64,000 nucleotides of DNA from Candidatus Protochlamydia phocaeensis. GTDB lineage: Bacteria; Chlamydiota; Chlamydiia; Chlamydiales; Parachlamydiaceae. The notes beneath the pieces were generated by a model. That model was not told the origin of the DNA and searched no databases. It saw only the letters and a program-made list of their open reading frames with translations. Position numbers and translations under genes: made by a program. Below, in pieces: positions 27,122 to 36,144 of the stretch; position 1 is the first letter of the stretch, and each line of letters opens with the position of its first letter. Location: the NCBI RefSeq assembly GCF_001545115.1, contig NZ_FCNU01000011.1, forward strand, positions 310,001-374,000, written 5' to 3'.

Positions 27122-27595
27122 ATGAAAACATGTATTCAAGTGCTTCATCTCGATCAAGCCACCCTTTACTTTTTCTTTGATCAAGATCACCTGCCAGCGA
27201 TTCAAATAGAAGGCGTCAAATATACGTCTTTATATCAACTATGCCGCGATTTTCCACATTTATTAGCGCCTAAGCAAATAGAAAAAATGGCAAAAATTGC
27301 CAATTTTTTAATTAAGGGCTTAGAATTCCAATATATTGAAAATATCAACGCCTTTAAAGAAGATTATTTCCAACGTTTGGAGGCTGGGCAAACCGCGTTG
27401 CTTCAAAACATGCCTTGCTTAAATGATTATGGCATATATGATGTATCCATCATGCATCATCCTAAAATCCACAATGGCAAGCTTATCTTCTTTGTCAAAC
27501 AAGATTACACCCATCTCCCCTATAAAGCTTCGTTGGACTTTCCTTTAAAAGATGAAAATTTTTCCATTCATTATGAGTTACTGCCCGCTATTTAA
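27122..27595 (+). CDS. Hypothetical protein, paralogue of the previous gene
   Basis: 157 aa. AAAGG lies 7 bases before the ATG. The segment EKMAKIANFLIKGLEFQYIE corresponds to DKIATMTNYLYKGTDYEYLP in the preceding gene. The flanking strands (ATLYFFFDQDHLPAIQ and DVSIMHHPKIHNGKLIFFVK) also line up in position and length. The pair therefore arose by duplication and has since diverged strongly. No signal peptide or membrane segment; function unknown. It is convergent with the 602-aa gene, whose stop lies only 6 bases away. Confidence 0.6.
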   Translation: MKTCIQVLHLDQATLYFFFDQDHLPAIQIEGVKYTSLYQLCRDFPHLLAPKQIEKMAKIANFLIKGLEFQYIENINAFKEDYFQRLEAGQTALLQNMPCLNDYGIYDVSIMHHPKIHNGKLIFFVKQDYTHLPYKASLDFPLKDENFSIHYELLPAI

Positions 27596-27601
27596 TGCCT
27601 G

Positions 27602-29410
27602 TTAATACGTTTCAATAGCTGGAGTTAAGTATCTAGTCTCTAAATCAATTCTAGAAAAAATATCTGGCGGATTATTCCTTAAACGAGATTTCAATTCCCT
27701 TAATTGTTGCTGAAGCTCCTCTATTTCTCCATTTAATTGGCTGTAGCCACTTGAAAAGCGATGCTTAGTTTGCCAAGCCTGCAAAGCGCTTTGATAAGTA
27801 TGAATGAGAGCTTCATTAAGAGAAGACACAGGCCTTTCAAGCAAAGAACGCGTCTCTAATAAGAAATTCGTCGTGACCATCCTTTCATCAAATCGCACCC
27901 ATTTTCGATGATAAGCATTGATAAAGGTAAAGGATTGCTGCCAGACTTCTTCATCAATAAACTCGCGCAAGCAAGAGGGGTCATTCCCAAAAAAATTGAG
28001 CAAATGCTTAATCGTCATCAAGCTGAATAAAGCCGTTTGCATGCTGACATACGTGCAGTTGCCTGTTTCTTGCGATGGAAGGTTTTCGTAATGAATGCGT
28101 ACCCCTCCCAATTCCCGTTCAATGTCTGAGCAATTGAAATGCTGGGCAGATGTAACCTCTTGTCTTCTAGATAGCTGGCGGATGACTTCTTTTGTCACAA
28201 GCGAGCGGTCTGGAATCCGGAAGAGATGAATGCCTGGCTGCGTTCCTGACCCTGCACCGCGATTGCAATACATTAAATAATCTCCGAAGAAAATGGCGCC
28301 TGTCGCATGCCAATCATACCCGGCGCCAATACTAATGGGCCCAATAAACTCAGAGGCTTGAATGCGAGCAGCAATCGCTTCAATTTCCCTATCGCTAATA
28401 GAATCGCTAGACGTCGTCTGATTCATCGCTTCAACAATCCAACGCTGGCTATCTTCGTCAAAAAAAGGATCTATTTTGGCAAAATCTTCAAAAGAAGCCG
28501 CAATCATGGGAATCGTAAAAGCTTCACAAAATCCCTCGAGATTGACGTTCTTCCCGGTAGGCAAATCAACGGTCCCCTCTAAATGGCAGGCATGTCCAAA
28601 GCGTTTTAAACTGAAAGTCAGATATTGTTCCAAGTTGGCTTCTTTCTGGCTCTTTAAGGCCGGCAAGCTAATGGCCTGAACATGTTTTCTTGTTTCAGCT
28701 GTTGTTTGCGAGCGCAATAAGGCTGTTCCTTGCACTTCGCCTTTGAATCCATATTTTGTCAATTGATCGAACGGATCAGCAGTAAATCCCAGCGTGCTTA
28801 AAATACAGTGCGCTCCCTGCCTTTCTCCCTCGGTAAGTGCTTGTTCTTTTTGCGCCAATAAACGCTCAATCCCCCCTTCATTAAAAAATGCCTCCCATGA
28901 AAAAGGAAGCTCTCCCGAAGGCACAAGCGATTCCCTTGGAGTAGGAAGAGAAATCGATCGAGAAGAGGGTAAAGGGAGGATAGGCTCGTTTTCTCCCGCT
29001 AATAACGACGGCTGCTCTAGTTTTAGGGATACATCCGATCGAGGCACGATTCTAGGCACAATCGATGTAGCACCTCTAGATAGTCTAGGCCTTGCGCCTG
29101 TAATGGAAGGCTGGCCGCTCGATTCGATAGAAGGAAGAAGCACAATCCTTTCGTTTGGGCTTGCTGATCTAATCGATTCTTCAAGCTGATTAACCGATTG
29201 AGGGGCTTGGGGGCTCTTATAGAAGAGCGAGAAGATATAATTGGCCAAAGCCAGTACTTGCCTGACAAGCGTACAAACAACTGCAGCGGCTAACTGATAA
29301 ACTGTCCGGCCTAGCCAAATGACAGAATTGATTGCCTTATCCGTACAAGATTTCACAGGAGAACACAAAAGCTCAGCCGTTCTAATCGGCGAAAATGAAC
29401 ATGTTGTCAT
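27602..29410 (-). CDS. Membrane-anchored protein with ULP-like Cys/His arrangement, candidate effector
   Basis: 602 aa. A hydrophobic region at about 28-65 could form one or two membrane helices. A Ser/Pro-rich linker (about 66-165) follows, then a folded C-terminal part. There, His368 (YDWHATGAIFF), Asn383 (YCNRGAG), Gln447 and Cys452 (SQETGNCTYVS) occur in the order and rough spacing of clan CE proteases (ULP1/YopJ: His, Asp/Asn, Gln, Cys). C. trachomatis ChlaDub1 has the same layout of N-terminal membrane segment, proline-rich linker and C-terminal ULP domain. Unlike ULP domains, about 150 residues follow the Cys. Deubiquitinase or acetyltransferase activity is speculative. It is transcribed towards the paralogue pair. 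Confidence 0.5.
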   Translation of the reverse strand: MTTCSFSPIRTAELLCSPVKSCTDKAINSVIWLGRTVYQLAAAVVCTLVRQVLALANYIFSLFYKSPQAPQSVNQLEESIRSASPNERIVLLPSIESSGQPSITGARPRLSRGATSIVPRIVPRSDVSLKLEQPSLLAGENEPILPLPSSRSISLPTPRESLVPSGELPFSWEAFFNEGGIERLLAQKEQALTEGERQGAHCILSTLGFTADPFDQLTKYGFKGEVQGTALLRSQTTAETRKHVQAISLPALKSQKEANLEQYLTFSLKRFGHACHLEGTVDLPTGKNVNLEGFCEAFTIPMIAASFEDFAKIDPFFDEDSQRWIVEAMNQTTSSDSISDREIEAIAARIQASEFIGPISIGAGYDWHATGAIFFGDYLMYCNRGAGSGTQPGIHLFRIPDRSLVTKEVIRQLSRRQEVTSAQHFNCSDIERELGGVRIHYENLPSQETGNCTYVSMQTALFSLMTIKHLLNFFGNDPSCLREFIDEEVWQQSFTFINAYHRKWVRFDERMVTTNFLLETRSLLERPVSSLNEALIHTYQSALQAWQTKHRFSSGYSQLNGEIEELQQQLRELKSRLRNNPPDIFSRIDLETRYLTPAIETY

Positions 29411-29679
29411 AAATCAAATAAAAATATTTATTATTAAAATGTTAAATAATTTAAAACCATAGGACACAATTGTTAAAATTTAATTAAGAAAAAATTAAAA
29501 GATTCGATCAATCTTAAATAAAAAAAAACAATCTTACAAACTTTGATGAAATATTATTTTTTCTTTGATAAAAGAAAGATGGATGAGCAAAGTTAGATTC
29601 CTGAATAGGCAAATAAGAAAAAATTTGTTTCTAAATGAAGTCGATTCCTTGAGTATAAACGCATAAATTAAGGTGCTAT

Positions 29680-29979
29680 ATGAGAAAAATGATTTGGGCA
29701 GCTGCGGCCTTTTTACTTTTATCCTCCACTTCCGGATATGCGCTTTTGCCTCCTCTTTATGAGGGAGTCCGAGAGATTAAGTCCATTTTGACAAGCAAAG
29801 AATTTGGAGAAAAGCTGCATTCCGGCGAAGTCCTTGTTGCCATTCAAAAGAATGACGCTGGATATGAAATCACGACCAATCAGCACCATCTACAGATTGA
29901 TGTAAAATACGAGCAGACCGGACGGATTGGTCCAGCCGAATATACACTCTATTTTCATGACCCTGTTCCGATTAAATAA
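29680..29979 (+). CDS. Small exported protein, unknown
   Basis: 99 aa. A clear Sec signal peptide (basic start RKM, hydrophobic core to about residue 20, cleavage likely after GYA) precedes a soluble domain of about 78 residues. That domain is predicted as helix then beta strands (EVLVAIQKNDAGYEITTNQ, IGPAEYTLYFHDP). AAGG lies 6 bases before the ATG. There is no lipobox Cys. It is probably periplasmic. Family not recognised. A 14-bp perfect hairpin lies 74 bases past the stop. Confidence 0.65.
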   Translation: MRKMIWAAAAFLLLSSTSGYALLPPLYEGVREIKSILTSKEFGEKLHSGEVLVAIQKNDAGYEITTNQHHLQIDVKYEQTGRIGPAEYTLYFHDPVPIK

Positions 29980-30053
29980 GGCAACTGGCATTTCTAGGGC
30001 ATATCGCCAATTCCCCTTCATCCATATGGGCAATACGCCTAGGGCGTAAAAGG

Positions 30054-30092
30054 GCTTGTTCAGCAGCTTGAGCGAACGGCTGCTGAACAAGC
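30054..30092. terminator. Perfect 14-bp hairpin downstream of the small exported gene
   Basis: GCTTGTTCAGCAGC and its exact complement flank an 11-base loop. No T-run follows on either strand, so it is not a classical intrinsic terminator. It may be a transcript-end or protection structure, or a protein-binding palindrome. Confidence 0.45.
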
Positions 30093-30308
30093 GTAGAGTT
30101 AATGAGTCGACAACTCGCTAAACTCTCTTTTTAATTACTTTAGGTTCAACAGCTTGTTTTAAAAATTTAAAACGATTATAATTAATATGTCCAGATGGGT
30201 TGTTTGTATAAATAGCCCTGTTCCCTCATTTTCATCCCGCTTATTCCCAACGATTACAAGCCTTTTCTTCACTCCTTAGATTTATTCGTTTTCTTGCATT
30301 GAATTTTA

Positions 30309-30317
30309 TGCTATGCT
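30309..30317 (+). promoter_or_regulatory. Extended -10 promoter for uvrA
   Basis: TGCTATGCT, 30 bases before the uvrA ATG, inside the same TTTTATGCTATG core seen before nusB. No clear -35. Inferred from sequence. Confidence 0.4.
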
Positions 30318-30347
30318 TATTGCTTAAATTTTCACAAGTAGCTGAAT

Positions 30348-33300
30348 ATGAATCACGAAAATATTGTTTTAAAAAAAGTTTGCGTTCACAACTTGAAATC
30401 CGTGGATTTGACGCTTGATAAAAACGAGCTCATTGTTTTTACAGGCGTATCGGGTTCCGGAAAGTCCTCTTTGGCATTTGACACCATTTATACGGAAGGC
30501 CAAAGGCGCTATGTCGAATCCCTGTCCACTTTTGCAAGGCGCCAATTGGGCGAACTGGCCAAGCCGGACCTCGAGCATGCCAGCGGTATTTCCCCCACAA
30601 TTTCTATTGAACAGAAAACTGCAGGCCGCAATCCCCGTTCGACGGTTGGGACATTGACCGAAATTTATGACTACTTGCGCGTTCTTTATGCCCGGATAGG
30701 CATTCCTCATTGTCCTGTCAGCGGAGAGCCTGTTACGCCGCAAAGCCGCGAGCGCATTATTAAATCAGTCCAAAACCTGCCCGCGCGTACAAAATTGATT
30801 ATACTGGCTCCTTATGCGCATGGAAAAAAGGCTGAATTCAAAGAAGACTTTCAAGATCTCATCCGCAAAGGATTCATGCGTGCTCGTGTGGACGGCCAAA
30901 TCATCAATCTGACAGACGAGCTTGTTTTAGATGGCAATGTCGCACACGACGTCGATGTCGTGATCGACCGATTAACTGTCGATCCCAATGCCTATTCGCG
31001 CATTGCCGATTCCCTTAGCCAGGCGCTTCAGCTCGGTCAAGGCGTATGCAGCGTACTGGATGCCGATTCGCAAAATGAGCAGCTATTTTCTATGCATGCC
31101 TACTCTCCAAAGTCAGGCCTTTCCTATACATCTCTTGAACCGCATGATTTTTCTTTTAACAGTCCGTCCGGCATGTGCCCTCGCTGCCACGGCATGGGAA
31201 CGATTCATGAATTCAACCTAGACATGATCATTGACCCAAACTTGAGCATTGCTGAGGACTGCTGTTCAATTGCCAGCTCTTATCAAACTGTCCGCTATGG
31301 CAATATTTACGACAATTTGGCCGAACAATATCACTTTAGCGTCCATACGCCTTGGAAACGCTTATCGGCCCAAGCCCGCAAAGTCTTCTTATATGGAACG
31401 GACAAAAAATGGACGCGCATGCACTTTGTGCATCCCGTGACGGGTGCGCGCTGGACCGATCATATTCAATGGAAAGGTGTTTTGCACGACGCTCATAGCC
31501 GTTTTGCAGAAGCAAAAAGCGAAAACTACCGCAAAAAGATGCAAAAGCTCATGAGCATCCAAACGTGCCCCGACTGCCAAGGGCAGCGCTTAAAGCCTTA
31601 TCCTGCCGCGACGCTGTTGCAAGGCAAACGCATCAGCGAATTGACAGAAATGACCGTCGCTGACTGTCAGCAGTTCTTTGAAAACCTCCGCTTGTCTGAA
31701 CAAGAGAGATTGATAGCCGAGGAACTGCTCAAAGAAATTCGTCAACGCCTTCAGTTTTTGATGGAAGTCGGCTTGCATTATTTGGCGCTGAATCGAACGG
31801 CCCCTACCCTTTCCGGAGGAGAGGCCCAGCGCGTCCGCCTTGCCTCGCAAATCGGCTGCGGCCTAGTCGGCATTACCTATATATTGGACGAACCTTCCAT
31901 CGGCTTGCATCCGCGCGACAACCGCAAACTGATCGAGACGCTCAAGCACTTGCGCAATATGGGCAATACGGTGATTGTCGTCGAACACGATGAGGAGACC
32001 ATTTGGGAGGCTGACCGCATCGTGGACTTTGGCCCGGGCGCAGGAGTGAAAGGCGGCCAAATCATTGTCAACGGTGACTTAACGGACTTAATTGAAAGCC
32101 CTCATTCTTTAACGGGAGATTATCTAACGGGCAGGCGCCAAATCCCAATTCCCAAAAAAAGGCGCAAGCCCCAGAAAAGCGAATTGGAAATCAAGGGAGC
32201 CAGCCATCACAACCTTAAAAATGTCGATGCCAAGATTCCTTTAGGACTTTTCGTAGCTGTAACGGGAGTATCGGGATCGGGCAAATCCTCTTTGATTACA
32301 GACATCCTTTATCCGGCCCTCTCCAATGAACTGCATGGAGGCGAGCACTTTGTCGGTCCCCATCAATCCATTAAAGGCATGGAGCTGGTCGACAAGGTCA
32401 TTGCAATAGACCAATCTCCCATTGGCCGCAACCCTCGTTCCAATCCCGCCACCTATATTAAACTATTCGATGAAATCCGTGACCTTTTTAGCCAACTGCC
32501 CGAAAGCCAGGCAAGAGGCTATAAGCCAGGGCGATTCAGCTTCAATGTAAAAGAAGGCTCCTGTTCGCAATGCGAGGGAATGGGAATGGTAAAAGTCGAC
32601 ATGGACTTTATGGAAGACGCCTGGGTGGATTGCCCTTTATGTAAGACCAAACGCTTCGATCCCGAAACGCTGTCCGTTCTCTATAAAGGAAAAAACATTT
32701 ACGACATTTTGGAAATGGATGTATCCGAGGCTTTGGAATTTTTCGACTCCATTCCTTCAATCAAGCATAAGCTAGAGACGCTGCAGCAAGTCGGAATGGA
32801 GTACATCAAGCTTGGTCAATCGTCCACGACTTTATCCGGCGGAGAAGCTCAGCGCATTAAGCTAGCCAAAGAGCTCGTGCGTCCGGCGACGGGAAAAACG
32901 CTTTATATTTTGGACGAGCCAACGACAGGACTTCATTTTCATGACATTGAACACCTCCTAAAAGTTCTTCATACCCTTGTCGAAAAAGGCAATACCGTGC
33001 TTGTCATCGAGCACAACATGGATGTTGTCAAAACGGCAGATTGGATTATCGATTTAGGGCCGGAAGGCGGAGCAATGGGAGGACAAATCGTCGCCAAAGG
33101 GCATCCAGAGCAAATTGCCAAATTAGATACGCCGACAGGCCATGCAGTCCGGCATGCGCTTTTTCCGAATATCGAGGAGAAAATTCAAACCGCACTGCAA
33201 AAAGGCAAGCTGCGCCGTCAAACGCAGAAAGCGCGTGACTCTGCCCTCATTCGCGACATTACAGTCGTCGGCGCCGAGCAGAACAACCTCAAGCAAATCA

Positions 33301-36047
33301 ATGCGACTATTCCGCGCGAAAAAATTACTGTTTTTACGGGCCCTTCCGGATCGGGCAAGTCTTCCTTGGCTTTTGAAACCATTTATGCCGAAGGCCAACG
33401 GCGCTATATCGAGTCGCTTTCCCCTTATGCCCGCCAATTTGTCAAACAGATGCCTAAGCCAAAAGTGGCGCAAGTCAACGGCCTTTCTCCCGCCATTGCA
33501 ATTGAGCAAAAGGCGCATGCGGGCAATCCGCGTAGCACGGTGGGAACAATGACGGAAGTCTACGATTATTTGCGCATTTTATTTGCCCGCTTGGGGGTGC
33601 CGCACTGTCCCGAGACAGGTGAAGTGATCAAGGCCATCAGCAAAGAAAATGTAGTCGAGCGCATTCTCTCTTATCCAGCCGGCGAGAAATTGCATATTCT
33701 CGCTCCGATCGAGCTGCAGAAAAATGAGAAATTTGACGATGTCTTGCTGCGCTTCAAACGCCAAGGATTCCTGCGCATCCGCCTCAACGGAGAGTTCTTT
33801 AACCTTGAACAGGAAGGAGAATTGGCGATTCCTTTCGATCGCAAACGCAAGAACGAACTGTACTTGGTCATTGACCGCTTAAAAGTCGACTCTTCCATGA
33901 AGGCGCGGCTATTCGAGGCAATAGAAAATGCCGCGGCGATAGGCGGCGGAAAGCTAACTGTCATGCGCGATAAACGGGATGTTCCCTTCAATTTATCCTT
34001 TGCCGTCGAAAGCACGGGCAAATCTTACCCCGAGATCACTCCTCATACCTTTGCATTCAACACATCAGAAGGCATGTGCCCCGATTGCTTGGGACTTGGC
34101 TATCAATACGGCGCGAACCTCTCTCACCACGCCGATGTCCTCTCCCTCTCCATGATCGGCCTGATGCGCAGCCTCTGGCAAGACGAATTCAGTCAAGCCG
34201 CCTTTGCATTTGTCGACCAATTCCTCGACGAAGAAGGCATCGATCCTTATTGTCCTTTGCGCCAGCTTCCCGTCGACAAAATTCAGCTCATCCTGCAAGG
34301 GGCCCCGGAAGATCGCTGGTATACAGCTTCCAATGGTTTGCGCTATCGCTGGACGGGAATCAATCACGTTCTAGCCAAGGCAGGAAAAAGCGCTGCGACA
34401 GAAAAGCGCGAAGCCATTATCCCTCTTTTGCAAGAGCAAAATTGCCTATCCTGCCAAGGCGCGCGCATCAATCCTTTAGCCCGTCATGTGACCCTTGAAG
34501 GCTTGGCGATCCAAGACCTATGCCGCCTGCCCATTGAACAAGCCCGGAACTTTATTCGCAGCCTTCGCATGGCACCCGAAGAATTCAAATTGCTGGAAGA
34601 AGTGTATACCCAATTGCTCAATCGCCTAGATTTCCTATGCGAAGTGGGCTTGCAGTATCTGTCCCTAGAAAGACGGGCGCCTTCCCTAAGTGGAGGAGAA
34701 GCCCAACGCATCCGCCTGGCCCGCCAATTGGGAAGCGGCCTGACAGGCGTGTTGTATGTCCTCGACGAGCCGACCATTGCCCTTCATCCTCAAGACAATG
34801 CCCGCCTCAATCAAGCCTTGCAAAAGCTCAAGGCGCTAGGCAACACGCTTCTCTTAGTTGAACACGACCCATTGACGATTGGGATGGCCGATTATTTGTT
34901 AGATTTCGGTCCGCAGTCAGGCGAGCAAGGCGGCCATATTACAGCGCGCGGAACCTTAAAGCAGATCCAGCGCAGCGCTCAGTCTTTGACCGGCGCCTAT
35001 TTATCCGGAAAGAAGGCCATTTCCATTCCGGCTAAGCGGCGCAGCCTCAATAAAGGGCAACTGGTCATCCAAAATGCCAAAAAGAATAACTTGAAGAACG
35101 TGGAAATCGAGATTCCCCTTGGCGCCTTGACCTGCCTGACAGGCGTGTCCGGCTCGGGAAAATCTACACTGTTACAGCAAATTCTCTTGCCGGCAATCGA
35201 GCGGCGCCTATCTGGAGATTCCCTTGTCATCGAAGGAGCGACCGTATCCGGTCTCTCCCACTTCGATAAGGTCATTTCCATCGACCAAGATCCCATCGGC
35301 CACACCATTCGCTCGGACGTGGGCACGTATGTCGATGTGCTGTCCCGCATACGGGACTTCTTTGTCACTTTGCCGGCAGCAAAAACCAAGGGATTGCAGC
35401 CCAAACATTTTAGCTATAACCATCGCAAAGGGATGTGCTCATCATGCTGGGGCCTCGGCTATCGCCGCATAGAGATGCATTTTCTTCCCGCCGTCAAAGT
35501 CGTCTGCGAAGACTGCCAGGGCTTGCGACTCAATCCTGTCAGCCTGGAAGTGATGTTCGGGGGCAAAAATTTTGGCCAATATCTTGATATGACGGTCAAT
35601 GAGGCGCGCATAGCCTTTCAAAATCATCCGCGCATCATCCGCATTTTAGACACGCTGATTGCCGTTGGATTGGGCTATCTCAAGCTCGGACAGGAAACAG
35701 CTAGCCTTTCAGGAGGAGAAGCGCAGCGGCTTAAGCTAAGCCGCGAGCTGGCCAAGCGCTCTACCGGACGGACGCTCTATTTGCTTGATGAGCCGACAAC
35801 CGGGCTGCATAGCGACGATATCCAAAAGCTCCTTCCCGTACTCCACCGTTTGGTTGATAAGGGAAATACGATGATTATGATCGAGCACAATTTGGATATG
35901 ATCAAAAATGCCGACTATGTGATTGATCTTGGACCTGAAGCTGGAGAAAAAGGCGGCCATATTGTCTGTACAGGAACGCCTGAGGAAGTCGCCAAAGTAT
36001 CCAATTCCTATACAGGGCGCTATTTAAAGAGTGTTTTGACAATTTAG
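30348..36047 (+). CDS. uvrA: Excinuclease ABC subunit A, tandem double-length form
   Basis: 1899 aa, twice the usual UvrA length of about 940. Damage-recognition ATPase of nucleotide excision repair. There are four Walker A motifs (two GVSGSGKSS, GPSGSGKSS, GVSGSGKST) and four LSGGEAQR signatures, so two full UvrA copies are fused head to tail with the join near residue 960. Each half has its own zinc-binding Cys pairs (for example CPRCHGMG/CPDCQGQR in the first, CPDCLGLG/CLSCQGAR in the second). UvrA normally dimerises, so the fusion is a covalent dimer. A double UvrA is a known feature of chlamydiae. A perfect terminator follows the gene. Confidence 0.95.
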   Translation: MNHENIVLKKVCVHNLKSVDLTLDKNELIVFTGVSGSGKSSLAFDTIYTEGQRRYVESLSTFARRQLGELAKPDLEHASGISPTISIEQKTAGRNPRSTVGTLTEIYDYLRVLYARIGIPHCPVSGEPVTPQSRERIIKSVQNLPARTKLIILAPYAHGKKAEFKEDFQDLIRKGFMRARVDGQIINLTDELVLDGNVAHDVDVVIDRLTVDPNAYSRIADSLSQALQLGQGVCSVLDADSQNEQLFSMHAYSPKSGLSYTSLEPHDFSFNSPSGMCPRCHGMGTIHEFNLDMIIDPNLSIAEDCCSIASSYQTVRYGNIYDNLAEQYHFSVHTPWKRLSAQARKVFLYGTDKKWTRMHFVHPVTGARWTDHIQWKGVLHDAHSRFAEAKSENYRKKMQKLMSIQTCPDCQGQRLKPYPAATLLQGKRISELTEMTVADCQQFFENLRLSEQERLIAEELLKEIRQRLQFLMEVGLHYLALNRTAPTLSGGEAQRVRLASQIGCGLVGITYILDEPSIGLHPRDNRKLIETLKHLRNMGNTVIVVEHDEETIWEADRIVDFGPGAGVKGGQIIVNGDLTDLIESPHSLTGDYLTGRRQIPIPKKRRKPQKSELEIKGASHHNLKNVDAKIPLGLFVAVTGVSGSGKSSLITDILYPALSNELHGGEHFVGPHQSIKGMELVDKVIAIDQSPIGRNPRSNPATYIKLFDEIRDLFSQLPESQARGYKPGRFSFNVKEGSCSQCEGMGMVKVDMDFMEDAWVDCPLCKTKRFDPETLSVLYKGKNIYDILEMDVSEALEFFDSIPSIKHKLETLQQVGMEYIKLGQSSTTLSGGEAQRIKLAKELVRPATGKTLYILDEPTTGLHFHDIEHLLKVLHTLVEKGNTVLVIEHNMDVVKTADWIIDLGPEGGAMGGQIVAKGHPEQIAKLDTPTGHAVRHALFPNIEEKIQTALQKGKLRRQTQKARDSALIRDITVVGAEQNNLKQINATIPREKITVFTGPSGSGKSSLAFETIYAEGQRRYIESLSPYARQFVKQMPKPKVAQVNGLSPAIAIEQKAHAGNPRSTVGTMTEVYDYLRILFARLGVPHCPETGEVIKAISKENVVERILSYPAGEKLHILAPIELQKNEKFDDVLLRFKRQGFLRIRLNGEFFNLEQEGELAIPFDRKRKNELYLVIDRLKVDSSMKARLFEAIENAAAIGGGKLTVMRDKRDVPFNLSFAVESTGKSYPEITPHTFAFNTSEGMCPDCLGLGYQYGANLSHHADVLSLSMIGLMRSLWQDEFSQAAFAFVDQFLDEEGIDPYCPLRQLPVDKIQLILQGAPEDRWYTASNGLRYRWTGINHVLAKAGKSAATEKREAIIPLLQEQNCLSCQGARINPLARHVTLEGLAIQDLCRLPIEQARNFIRSLRMAPEEFKLLEEVYTQLLNRLDFLCEVGLQYLSLERRAPSLSGGEAQRIRLARQLGSGLTGVLYVLDEPTIALHPQDNARLNQALQKLKALGNTLLLVEHDPLTIGMADYLLDFGPQSGEQGGHITARGTLKQIQRSAQSLTGAYLSGKKAISIPAKRRSLNKGQLVIQNAKKNNLKNVEIEIPLGALTCLTGVSGSGKSTLLQQILLPAIERRLSGDSLVIEGATVSGLSHFDKVISIDQDPIGHTIRSDVGTYVDVLSRIRDFFVTLPAAKTKGLQPKHFSYNHRKGMCSSCWGLGYRRIEMHFLPAVKVVCEDCQGLRLNPVSLEVMFGGKNFGQYLDMTVNEARIAFQNHPRIIRILDTLIAVGLGYLKLGQETASLSGGEAQRLKLSRELAKRSTGRTLYLLDEPTTGLHSDDIQKLLPVLHRLVDKGNTMIMIEHNLDMIKNADYVIDLGPEAGEKGGHIVCTGTPEEVAKVSNSYTGRYLKSVLTI

Positions 36048-36070
36048 AAACACCGTTAGGACAAAAAAAA

Positions 36071-36116
36071 GCGCCTGGAGGGAAAATATTAACCTTTTCC
36101 CTCCAGGCGCTCTATC
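36071..36116. terminator. Bidirectional terminator between uvrA and the NLS-tailed gene
   Basis: Perfect 16-bp stem (GCGCCTGGAGGGAAAA and complement) with an 8-base loop. A run of eight A precedes it, which serves the minus strand. TCTATCTTTT follows, which serves the plus strand. It separates two convergent genes. Confidence 0.9.
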
Positions 36117-36144
36117 TTTTAAGATTTACTTACGAATTGGCAAT

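Larger units (their letters stand above)
29980..30347. other. Intergenic region before uvrA
   Basis: 368 bases without a gene. It holds a strong hairpin (30054-30092) and an extended -10 promoter for uvrA (30309-30317). Confidence 0.5.
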
